This document shows, in pieces, positions 16,904-24,108 of a stretch of 25,971 nucleotides of DNA. Within the stretch, counting starts at the first letter, position 1; the number at the start of each line of letters is the position of its first letter. The notes under the pieces were generated by a model, which worked only from the letters and a program-made list of their open reading frames with translations, had not been told where the DNA came from and did no database searches. Source of the DNA: Parcubacteria group bacterium RIFCSPHIGHO2_01_FULL_47_10b (GTDB lineage: Bacteria; Patescibacteriota; Minisyncoccia; 2-01-FULL-47-10); assembly GCA_001824325.1 (NCBI GenBank), contig MHXC01000018.1, positions 12,697-38,667 of the forward strand. The letters are read 5' to 3'. Position numbers and translations under genes: made by a program.

Positions 16904-19357
16904 TTACACCCCTAATTTCGCGCGCGCCAATATTTCGCGCTCGACCATTTGTTTCGGCCGAGAATACTTGAGCTTTGCCAATTCCTTGAGTGGTCCAACA
17001 ATTTGGGGTTTCCCCTCCTTTGGCGGCGGGGTGTTCAACATAAACGGATTGTATGTGTTACCGTTTATCATGAGTTTAATAACGCCTTCATAGTTATTGA
17101 GATTCACTAAGTCATGTCGTTTGAATTCCGGTTCAAACTGCTTTTCAAGCGCCTCGCCATCCTCTGCTCCAACGCGCATCGCTACTAACGAACCGACGTT
17201 CCCGAAGACCGAGTCGCGAATTTTATCTTCGAGCTGGGCAATAAACTGGTGCGCGATCGTCAAATCAAGGCGATATTTTCGCGCTTCTGACAAAATCGTC
17301 GCTATGCTGTCAGTGGTAAAATTCTGGAACTCGTCGATATACAAATAAAAATCCTTTCGTTTATTTTCTGGCATAGACGCCCTCTTCATGGCTGCCATTT
17401 GTAACTTTGTCACCAAAATCAAGCCCAGTAGCGAGCTGTTCACTTCCCCAGTTGACCCCTTCGACAAGTTTGCTAAGAAAATCTTTCCGCCATCCATGAT
17501 TTCTGAAAAATTAAAGCTTGAGTGCGTCTGACCGATAATATTGCGCAACATCTCGTTTTCAATGAATCGCCCTAGCTTCGACACCACATATCCCAACATA
17601 TCCGAGCGCGTCTGCCCGGTTGTCTGCTTCCATTCTTTCAGCCAGAATTGGCGCACCACAGGGTCAGAAACCGATTGTAGACGCTCTTGTAAGTACGTAT
17701 CATCGGTGAAAACGCGCGGTATTTCGACAAGCGTTCCCGGATTTTTCATATCAGCCATGATCGCCAACATAGCATTTCGCATGTAGTGTTCGAACATCGG
17801 ACCGATAATTTCCGGCGGGAATAACTTATAAAATATCGAGATCATTTCCTGAACCGCGAAATCTTTTTGTTCCGGTGTCTCATACTCAAGCATATTCAAA
17901 CCCATTGGCCGCTCCATATCGAACGGCTCAAACAAGACTACGTCATCAATCCGGACCTTCGGAATATGAGACAGCACATACTCGATGGTATCACCATGCG
18001 GGTCGATAACTGCCACGCCCTGGCCTGCTTCGATATCTTGGCGTATTAATTCCTGTAATAGTGTGCTCTTGCCGGTACCAGTCTGACCGATAATATACAA
18101 GTGGCGTCTCCGGTCGTTTACGCTTGCAAAGCCAACAAGCTCTTTTTGACCGCGGAATGTCGTAGTGCCAAGTGAAATCACCGTTTCTTTCGGTAATTCC
18201 GCGGGCGCTGCAGCTCGTTTTGTTTTCAAACTTTTTACTTTCGATCCGATTATGTGCTGGTCGGGGAAATGGAACATACTTGCGAGCTCCTCAACGTTCA
18301 AAGGCGATGTATGTTTTGGCTTAAACATCCGAAAACTATAATTGAAAATAAACTCACGAAGCTTGCGTTTTGATACTCGCATTGCTCGTAGCGAATTCTG
18401 GGCCGGAGCGTTAAATTGTCCAAATGAACTTTCGAGCTGGCCTAGTAGTTGCTGTGCGCGAATTTCTGTCGGCGCAGATACTAACAAACGAATATTGGTT
18501 TGGAACGCCACTTTATTGAGCTTCTTCTGGACTGCCTCCACGACTGGCTGATTTGCCTGCTGTTGATACTGTGTCATCTGCTGCATTTGCTGCTGTTTGG
18601 TTGGATCTGATTGCTTTGCGTGTTTCGCCGGACTGTCGCCGCTGAATGTAGACTTTAGAAATCGCGCATGTTTAAATGCCTCTTCGGGGCGTTTCCCTTG
18701 TGTCAACGCCTCGAGCACGCGCCTTCCCTTAACCCCCCACGACTGCACATGCGGGGTTATTACAAATTGAACTGCTGCTCCTTCTTGTGCGCTGATACTT
18801 TGAAACGCATTGACCACCGACCCCAAGGGGTCTGCGCTCATATCTACATAGGTCCGTAGTGGCAAAAAGGGATTATGTGCAAGTGTCAGGAAGCTCGCTT
18901 CGACTACATTGCCTGGGACAAACATATTGTAATCATCAACAACGCGCGTTACTTCGGCGTGAGGGTAGACTGCATGTATATTCCTCTCGACTTGGGTTTC
19001 AAGTTCCTTTGGGGTAGCTATATAAAAGCCAATCTCCTCTTCCCCGGCTGATGAGGCAATCTCAAAAACGATTCGTTCCGGTCCGCCGGCAAATTGTTTT
19101 AGGAAAGAACGTTTTTTAATCAACGCCATGCTTGAAAACAATTGCTCCATAACGCCGATGCGATCTTTGAGTTCACGTCTCTGATCCTCTTCATCCGTAT
19201 AACGCGGCAAGCGCACCAAATACAACGACATGCTTAGGGTGTTTTTCAATCGGCTTTTTTGAAGTAACCGACGCGCAAACACAATCGCAAAACCAACCAC
19301 TCCTATAATGGCTATGATAATAACAAGTACGGTAACTGTGTATGCAATATCAGACAT
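16904..19357 (-). CDS. VirD4/TraG-like type IV secretion-family ATPase
   Basis: This 817-residue protein has one N-terminal membrane span (about residues 5-30), a long cytoplasmic region of unknown type with a Gln-rich linker, and a C-terminal AAA/FtsK-like motor. In numbering from the in-frame GTG two codons upstream (19363), Walker A IGQTGTGKST has Lys432 and Walker B LYIDEFQNF has Asp677-Glu678. The IDPHGDTIEYVL segment and the GNVGSLVAMRVGAEDGEAL end segment are typical of conjugative coupling-protein relatives. I chose the ATG at 19357, but the GTG is equally possible; neither has a clear ribosome-binding site. There are no relaxase or mating-pore genes in the window, so conjugation is unlikely. 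A role in export, pili or DNA uptake is possible. A small hypothetical gene lies 24 bp upstream. Confidence 0.85.
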   Translation of the reverse strand: MSDIAYTVTVLVIIIAIIGVVGFAIVFARRLLQKSRLKNTLSMSLYLVRLPRYTDEEDQRRELKDRIGVMEQLFSSMALIKKRSFLKQFAGGPERIVFEIASSAGEEEIGFYIATPKELETQVERNIHAVYPHAEVTRVVDDYNMFVPGNVVEASFLTLAHNPFLPLRTYVDMSADPLGSVVNAFQSISAQEGAAVQFVITPHVQSWGVKGRRVLEALTQGKRPEEAFKHARFLKSTFSGDSPAKHAKQSDPTKQQQMQQMTQYQQQANQPVVEAVQKKLNKVAFQTNIRLLVSAPTEIRAQQLLGQLESSFGQFNAPAQNSLRAMRVSKRKLREFIFNYSFRMFKPKHTSPLNVEELASMFHFPDQHIIGSKVKSLKTKRAAAPAELPKETVISLGTTTFRGQKELVGFASVNDRRRHLYIIGQTGTGKSTLLQELIRQDIEAGQGVAVIDPHGDTIEYVLSHIPKVRIDDVVLFEPFDMERPMGLNMLEYETPEQKDFAVQEMISIFYKLFPPEIIGPMFEHYMRNAMLAIMADMKNPGTLVEIPRVFTDDTYLQERLQSVSDPVVRQFWLKEWKQTTGQTRSDMLGYVVSKLGRFIENEMLRNIIGQTHSSFNFSEIMDGGKIFLANLSKGSTGEVNSSLLGLILVTKLQMAAMKRASMPENKRKDFYLYIDEFQNFTTDSIATILSEARKYRLDLTIAHQFIAQLEDKIRDSVFGNVGSLVAMRVGAEDGEALEKQFEPEFKRHDLVNLNNYEGVIKLMINGNTYNPFMLNTPPPKEGKPQIVGPLKELAKLKYSRPKQMVEREILARAKLGV

Positions 19358-19381
19358 GAACACTGTAGGTTGTCCGTGCTA

Positions 19382-19882
19382 CTAACCAAAAATCTTATCG
19401 AGCAAATGACTATTCTCTGGTTTACATAAAAAATCATGAAACGCATCGACAACTGACGCATCGCTCTCACCAAGTCCTCGCGCCAACTTAAGGGCATATA
19501 GTGGACCTTGCTTGCTTGTTGCTATATGAACTAATGTTCGCACTTTTTCAGGACCATTTAACCCATGTAATGTATTGCTATGTTTGGCTAAACGTTCGTG
19601 CTGAATGTCCTGACCTTGTTCAAACAATTGCTCGGCCCGAACCTCAAGTTTTTTGTGAGCTATCCTTTCGTCATCAGTTAGTTTCGCATCACCTGCCTCG
19701 AACTGCTTATATCGCTCAACTGCCTCTTCTTTTTTGGCAGTAAGTTCACTCATTGCTATGGTGGTTTCAGGGGTCTTCGGAAGCGATTCTCCGTCGGTCT
19801 CAATATCCGTTACCTCGCTCGGTCGCTTTGGTTGTTCTGGCTGTGTCACTCCTTGCTGTGGTTCTGCTGCTGCAACTGACAT
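19382..19882 (-). CDS. Small hypothetical protein paired with the VirD4-like ATPase
   Basis: This 166-residue soluble protein has a disordered Pro/Gln/Thr/Glu-rich N-terminus (about residues 1-45), a charged helical middle (KKEEAVERYKQFEAGD) and a compact C-terminal segment of about 45 residues: VRTLVHIATSKQGPLYALK, then ARGLGESDASVVDAF and HDFL. This L-HIA...G...AL..A...D.FHD pattern resembles one I recall from C-termini of uncharacterised proteins next to type IV secretion ATPases in Patescibacteria (from memory, unverified). The ATG at 19882 is preferred over an upstream in-frame TTG at 19900. It lies between gpmI and the ATPase gene with short gaps, so it is probably co-expressed and may be a partner of the ATPase. 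Confidence 0.7.
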   Translation of the reverse strand: MSVAAAEPQQGVTQPEQPKRPSEVTDIETDGESLPKTPETTIAMSELTAKKEEAVERYKQFEAGDAKLTDDERIAHKKLEVRAEQLFEQGQDIQHERLAKHSNTLHGLNGPEKVRTLVHIATSKQGPLYALKLARGLGESDASVVDAFHDFLCKPENSHLLDKIFG

Positions 19883-19907
19883 AATAATACAATTTATCAA
19901 TTATGTT

Positions 19908-21527
19908 CTATTCCTGGGTTTTCCTCCAGACATTTTGTAATCCAAGGTCCTCAAGCAATGATCGTCCTGTCATTTCCTTCGGAATAGTAATGCCAAAAAG
20001 ATCCAGCACCGTTGGTGCAATGTCAGACAAAAGCCCAATGCTCTCGCGCTTCGCACGAAATCGTTCAACATCGGCTACTTCCCGTTCATATGCTTTGTTC
20101 ACCACAAACACTGGCACGTCGTTCGTTGAATGCTCAGTGAGACGTTCACCGCTATGCGGATCAATCATCCGCTCTGCTTTGCCGTGATCCGCTGTAATAA
20201 TCAAGGTGGTATACTCATCAGCAAGTACCACATCCAAAATCTTTTTTATTGCTTCATCAACGCTTTCGACTGCTTTTATGGTTGCTTCAAAATCACCGGT
20301 ATGTCCAACCATGTCGCAGTTAGCGAGATTCACCAGTAAAAATTGGTACTTCCCTTCTTCGAGTGCGTGGAATAATTTATTCGCAATCTCGGGGGTGCTC
20401 ATCTCCGGCACTTCATGGTACGATACTGCCTCGGGTGATGGCACCAAAATCCGATCCTCGCCCGTAAACGGTTTCTCTATAGTGCCATTGAAAAAATACG
20501 TAACGTGTGCATATTTTTCAGTCTCTGCTAAATGCAGCTGCGCAACGCCATTCGCGCTCAACACCTCGGATAAACAGTTTGCAATTACCGGTGGCGGAAA
20601 TGCGGCAATATCCTTAAATACATCCTCATACTGTGTCATACTCACAAAACACAAATTCTTGAATTTCGTTGTCTTAAACGGCACTAAATCTGGCAACGCA
20701 ATAGCTTTGCCGAGTTGCCGCTCTCGATCTTCGCGGTAATTAAAAAATATGACACTGTCGCCATCTTTGATGAGTGCAACTGGCTTATTATCCTTCCCAT
20801 ACACGACCCCCGGCTTAATGCTATGGTCCTCAAACCCTTTTGCATAACTCGTTTCGAGGTACTTGACAGGATTATCAAGCTGCTCGCCCTTTCCCTCGAC
20901 TAATGCGCGATATGCTGCTTCAGTCCGATCCCAGTTGAAATCTCGGTCCATTGCATAAAACCGCCCGGTTATTGAAGCAATGATGCCTGTCTTTGTTTCG
21001 GTCAATCGTTCCTGCAACGCGCTTACCAACTTAGCGCCATCATCGGGCAAACTATCCTTGCCATCAGTAAAAATGTGAAGCACTACCTTGTCTGAAATTT
21101 CTTTCTTGCGCGCTAAGTCTAGTAACGCATACAAATGATCGATATAACTATGCACGGCGCCAGTTCCCAACAAGCCAACAAGATGTAGCGTTGAATTATT
21201 CTTCTTTACATGATCCACGGCGCGCACAAATTGCGGGTTTGTAAAAAAGCTGCCATCGCGAATCGCGTTGATAATGCGCGGTAAATACTGATATGTGATA
21301 CGCCCAATCCCCATAGTCATATGCCCCACCTCTGAATTCCCCGCTTCATGCCATGATAAGCCAACTGAAATTCCCGATGCCTTTAATACACCAAAAGGAA
21401 AATGCTCTTCGAGAAAGTCGAATGTGGGTGTTCGAGCGCTTGAAATCGCATTGCCTTGTTCCGTCAAAGAAACTCCAAATCCGTCTATAACAATCAAGAT
21501 AACTCGCTTTTTATTCGAGGTGCCCAT
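19908..21527 (-). CDS. gpmI: 2,3-bisphosphoglycerate-independent phosphoglycerate mutase
   Basis: GpmI interconverts 3- and 2-phosphoglycerate in glycolysis with two Mn ions and a phosphoserine intermediate. The 539-residue protein has the alkaline-phosphatase fold: an initial VILIVIDGFG (Asp15), the catalytic Ser65 in GNSEVGHMTMGIGR, the substrate-domain IFTDGKDSLP and ITGRFYAMDRDFNWDR, and the metal ligands in VGHTGDFEATIKAVE, ITADHGKAERM and TEHSTNDVP. The length is a little above the usual 510-520. A GGGGGG-type purine run lies very close to the ATG. It sits 28 bp after yifB in the same direction. Confidence 0.97.
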   Translation of the reverse strand: MGTSNKKRVILIVIDGFGVSLTEQGNAISSARTPTFDFLEEHFPFGVLKASGISVGLSWHEAGNSEVGHMTMGIGRITYQYLPRIINAIRDGSFFTNPQFVRAVDHVKKNNSTLHLVGLLGTGAVHSYIDHLYALLDLARKKEISDKVVLHIFTDGKDSLPDDGAKLVSALQERLTETKTGIIASITGRFYAMDRDFNWDRTEAAYRALVEGKGEQLDNPVKYLETSYAKGFEDHSIKPGVVYGKDNKPVALIKDGDSVIFFNYREDRERQLGKAIALPDLVPFKTTKFKNLCFVSMTQYEDVFKDIAAFPPPVIANCLSEVLSANGVAQLHLAETEKYAHVTYFFNGTIEKPFTGEDRILVPSPEAVSYHEVPEMSTPEIANKLFHALEEGKYQFLLVNLANCDMVGHTGDFEATIKAVESVDEAIKKILDVVLADEYTTLIITADHGKAERMIDPHSGERLTEHSTNDVPVFVVNKAYEREVADVERFRAKRESIGLLSDIAPTVLDLFGITIPKEMTGRSLLEDLGLQNVWRKTQE

Positions 21528-21555
21528 ACCCCCCTATTGTACCAGAAAACAACGG

Positions 21556-23100
21556 TTACTGCATCAGTGTCGACTGTCGATAATGAAGCGCCTCTGCAAC
21601 ATGGTTCAATGCAACGTGTTCGCGATTATCCAGATCGGCGATTGTCCTCGCTACCTTTAGTACCTTGTAATAGCCTCGCGGCGATAGACCATACTTTTTT
21701 ACAGCCTTTTGTAGCAACCGTCTCACATTAGTCCCGACCACACAAAAACGTCGAATTTCAGACGGCCTCATTGCTGCATTAAAACGCAACTCTGAACCGA
21801 ACCGTTTTTGCTGTATTTCATGGACACGGGTAACCCGCGCGCGGATGACTTCACTCGAGTCACCGGTTTGTAGTGTTTGCTCAAACTCTTTGTATGCTAT
21901 TCGCCGCATCGAAATACTAATGTCGATTCGATCAAGTAACGGCCCAGATAATTTTCTTTGATATTTCGATAGTAGAGCTGGCGTACAACGACACTCTTTT
22001 TCGGGGTCCCCACGAAAACCGCACGGACATGGGTTTGTTGCTGCTACCAAAAGAGCATCAGCGAGAAATTCGAACGTGCCGTTTGCTCGAGCTATTCGAA
22101 TTCGCCGCTCCTCAAGCGGCTGGCGCAGCGCCTCGAGCACATTACTTTTGAATTCTGCGAGTTCGTCCAGGAACAATACACCTTTGTGCGCAAGCGTAAT
22201 CTCTCCTGGTCGTATCATTGCACCCCCTCCCAAAATACTGACATCAGAGGAACTGTGATGCGGTGCTCGAAACGGGCGACGGCCTCGTACGATATCTTCG
22301 GTACAATCACCAGCAGCGCTGTATATCCGAACTACTTCAACAAGCTCATCGCGACGTAATGCCGGCAAGATTGATGGCATCGTGTGCGCAAGCATTGTTT
22401 TTCCGCACCCTGGCGGACCAAATAACAGCAGGTTGTGAAACCCTGCTGCAGCAATCTCTGCTCCGCGTTTCGCAAACTCCTGTCCGTGAATATGCTCGAA
22501 TAGATGCTCATAGCTGGCTTTATCGCCTATCTTTCTAGTTTCTCGCTTCGCAACAGCATCGTTCCGCTGTTCGACTCGATTTCTTCGCATATCAGAAACC
22601 AGTTCTGCGAGCGAACGAACTCCGTATATGTGTAAACCAGAAACTCGCGCCATCTCTACCTCGGAAATATTATCTTGAGGTATAAAGCACGTGGTAATCC
22701 CCTGCTCATGAGCATGAAGTACAAGTGGTAACGCTCCCCGAACCTCCTTTACATCGCCATGCAAAGAGAGCTCACCAAAAAAACAAGTAGCTGATAAGTC
22801 GCATTGGAATGGCTCGATCGCGTGTAGAAATCCAATAGCTATAGGTAAATCGAATCCTGCTCCAATCTTTTTAACTGACGCAGGAGCTAGGTTCACTACG
22901 ATCCGTCGCGGTAATTTACTTGGTGACTGTAACCCACTATTGTGCAAAGCTGCTGTCACCCGCTCTTTCGCCTCTTCTACGGCCTTATCGGGAAGCCCGA
23001 CAATCGTAAACGACCGCAGGCCTCTGCGTACATCGACTTCTACGCGTACCGTGTTCGCTTGCAGTCCGTACAGCGAACCGGAAAGTATAGTCACTGCCAT
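21556..23100 (-). CDS. comM: YifB/ComM family Mg-chelatase-like AAA ATPase
   Basis: This 514-residue protein belongs to the YifB/ComM family. In naturally transformable bacteria ComM is a hexameric helicase that extends branch migration of incoming DNA. The layout is canonical: an N-terminal Lon-protease-like domain (GLRSFTIVGLPDKAVEEAKERV, later GAGFDLPIAIGFL), then an AAA domain with Walker A GPPGCGKT (Lys234), GVLFLDELAEF as Walker B, the Cys-rich NPCPCGFRGDPEKECRC, and a C-terminal Mg-chelatase helical domain (SPRGYYKVLKVARTIADL). The length is normal. It follows the dksA-like gene by 29 bp. Its presence hints at natural DNA uptake or recombination, but YifB is widespread and not proof of competence. 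Confidence 0.93.
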   Translation of the reverse strand: MAVTILSGSLYGLQANTVRVEVDVRRGLRSFTIVGLPDKAVEEAKERVTAALHNSGLQSPSKLPRRIVVNLAPASVKKIGAGFDLPIAIGFLHAIEPFQCDLSATCFFGELSLHGDVKEVRGALPLVLHAHEQGITTCFIPQDNISEVEMARVSGLHIYGVRSLAELVSDMRRNRVEQRNDAVAKRETRKIGDKASYEHLFEHIHGQEFAKRGAEIAAAGFHNLLLFGPPGCGKTMLAHTMPSILPALRRDELVEVVRIYSAAGDCTEDIVRGRRPFRAPHHSSSDVSILGGGAMIRPGEITLAHKGVLFLDELAEFKSNVLEALRQPLEERRIRIARANGTFEFLADALLVAATNPCPCGFRGDPEKECRCTPALLSKYQRKLSGPLLDRIDISISMRRIAYKEFEQTLQTGDSSEVIRARVTRVHEIQQKRFGSELRFNAAMRPSEIRRFCVVGTNVRRLLQKAVKKYGLSPRGYYKVLKVARTIADLDNREHVALNHVAEALHYRQSTLMQ

Positions 23101-23129
23101 TGGGATTTTGTCCCCGCCCTGCCATGCTT

Positions 23130-23510
23130 CTACGTTCGGGTGTTTTTTTCGAGTTCTTGTTCAACCTCGAGACAATACGGTGTCTCAGGAATTGCTTGCA
23201 GGCGCTTCAAATCTATCGGTTTCCCTGATTTTATACACATGCCGTAGGTCTCTTTTTCGATACGCTCTAGCGCGCTGCGAACCCGCTTCAACTTTGCCTC
23301 CAGCGCGTGCTCAACAGGAAGTTCGTTGATGTATTCCTCGGTTTCGCTCGCCTCATCCTCCAAGCTTGCCCCCGCAGTCTCAGCAAACTGCGTCTCATAG
23401 TCTCCTTTCAATGAAGGATTCTCTGTGGCAAGCCGCTGTAACTGCCCCTCCAATTCTGCCCTCTTTGCAAGTAGTTGTGCCTTGAAATCCTCAAGGTCTC
23501 GCTGTTCCAT
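23130..23510 (-). CDS. DksA/TraR-like protein with a half-lost zinc finger
   Basis: This 126-residue protein has the DksA/TraR layout: an N-terminal coiled coil (about residues 5-85), an acidic turn (LEDEASETEEY) and a C-terminal zinc-finger region (LERIEKETYGMC...KPIDLKRLQAIPETPYC). DksA-type proteins enter the RNA polymerase secondary channel and alter initiation, usually with ppGpp. Canonical members have four Cys; here only Cys92 and Cys113 remain, and the other two positions are Ser95 and Val116. Zinc binding is therefore doubtful, though such variants exist in the family. It begins about 76 bp after an intrinsic terminator and heads a run of minus-strand genes. No Shine-Dalgarno is seen. 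Confidence 0.88.
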   Translation of the reverse strand: MEQRDLEDFKAQLLAKRAELEGQLQRLATENPSLKGDYETQFAETAGASLEDEASETEEYINELPVEHALEAKLKRVRSALERIEKETYGMCIKSGKPIDLKRLQAIPETPYCLEVEQELEKNTRT

Positions 23511-23515
23511 AATAA

Positions 23516-23526
23516 CGCTAATAGCG
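23516..23526. promoter_or_regulatory. Short palindrome just upstream of the dksA-like start codon
   Basis: CGCTA-A-TAGCG is a perfect inverted repeat located 5-16 bp before the ATG, where a ribosome-binding site would be expected. It may be an operator or an RNA stem limiting translation, or chance. Confidence 0.3.
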
Positions 23527-23596
23527 CTTCGTTATGTTGTATTATCGCTCGATCTATGTTCGTCGTGTGGTTCAATGGTAGCATGATTTTTGAAAT

Positions 23597-23619
23597 AAAA
23601 AAACCCCATTCAAATGGAG
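23597..23619 (-). terminator. Intrinsic terminator at the end of the structured RNA region
   Basis: On the minus strand CTCCAT and ATGGGG pair over 6 bp (one U-G as RNA) around TTGA, followed by seven Ts. The wobble pair is tolerated only in the minus-strand RNA, which supports that orientation. It lies 87 bp upstream of the dksA-like ATG and about 400 bp downstream of another terminator (24024-24054), so it closes a separate short transcript or acts as an attenuator for dksA. Confidence 0.75.
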
Positions 23620-23905
23620 ACATAGGATTTCGGCGTGTGTGAAAATAGAGAAATACCTCGGGGAGGTTTCTTCCCCGGCGCTACGCGCCGTATATCCCTC
23701 TACTGACGCGTAGGCGCCAGGTATATTTTATATGCAAGCATTCGAAGTTTGAAAGCCTAGCTTTCGAAACTGCGTTAGGTTTACGTACGTATATTGCAAC
23801 GTACATTGCTCCATGACCGAAGTCATAAGCATTATGCCTAACTGCTTCGGCAAGCTAAGCAAGCTGAAGTGCTTGCATATCTCGTTCTGTGAAAGAACTG
23901 GCCAG
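23597..23905 (-). ncRNA. Candidate structured non-coding RNA, unknown class
   Basis: There is no convincing protein frame here, but many helices can be drawn. An 11-bp perfect long-range helix joins 23870-23880 to 23730-23740. Inside it are a hairpin at 23845-23869; a helix of 23837-23842 with 23774-23779 enclosing ATGAC-TTCG-GTCAT (23826-23813) and GTACGT-N8-ACGTAC (23804-23785); and an 11-bp bulged hairpin at 23771-23746. Downstream follow CTGGCGC-CTAC-GCGTCAG (23720-23703), a stem of 23698-23702 with 23646-23650 enclosing two GC-rich hairpins (23690-23660), then the terminator. A further hairpin, GTTCT-N5-AGAAC, sits at 23898-23884. Minus orientation is favoured by G-U pairs, a C(UUCG)G tetraloop and the terminator. 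I find none of the conserved sequence motifs of RNase P RNA, tmRNA or SRP RNA. Confidence 0.6.
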
Positions 23906-23996
23906 TGCTTCCCTCGTTCGTTACTTCTCCTCTGTTAAAAAAATCCCTCTTACATTTTTTCAAAACTGTGAACTTTTTTACTACTTTCTTCAAACG

Positions 23997-24025
23997 AACA
24001 TAATGAACTACGACAAGTATAACAA
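23997..24025 (-). promoter_or_regulatory. Weak candidate promoter for the structured RNA
   Basis: On the minus strand TTGTTA (24025-24020) and TATGTT (24002-23997) are 17 bp apart, each matching consensus at four of six bases. The -35 overlaps the T-tract of the preceding terminator. Use of it would give an RNA of about 390 nt ending at the terminator near 23597. The stretch 23906-23996 is A/T-rich and shows nothing else. Confidence 0.3.
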
Positions 24026-24054
24026 AAAAAGTTTCGGGGATCAACCCCTAAAAC
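24024..24054 (-). terminator. Intrinsic terminator of the pnp group
   Basis: On the minus strand GTTTT-A-GGGG pairs with CCCC-G-AAAC (one bulged A, one U-G pair) around a five-base loop, followed immediately by seven Ts. It lies about 55 bp after the stop of the gene ending at 24109. Confidence 0.85.
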
Positions 24055-24108
24055 TGTGGATAACTCGACACCCTCTTTTTAGTACACAAAATCTTTCAAA
24101 AGATTGCA

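Noticed and set aside
23565..23586. tRNA-like D-arm (GGTTCAATGGTA) suggesting a tRNA gene or attachment site
   Set aside because: The D-stem does not pair, no anticodon arm, T-arm or acceptor stem follows, and the next bases are a T-run terminator on the other strand.
23838..24044. 68-codon minus-strand frame inside the structured RNA region
   Set aside because: It runs through the terminator and the long-range helix and has low-complexity, frame-accident composition.
24055..24063. Perfect DnaA box (TGTGGATAA) near an AT-rich region, possible replication origin
   Set aside because: Only one box is present here, and an identical one lies inside the phosphate permease gene (15531-15539). There is no cluster of boxes and no dnaA, dnaN or rpmH nearby.
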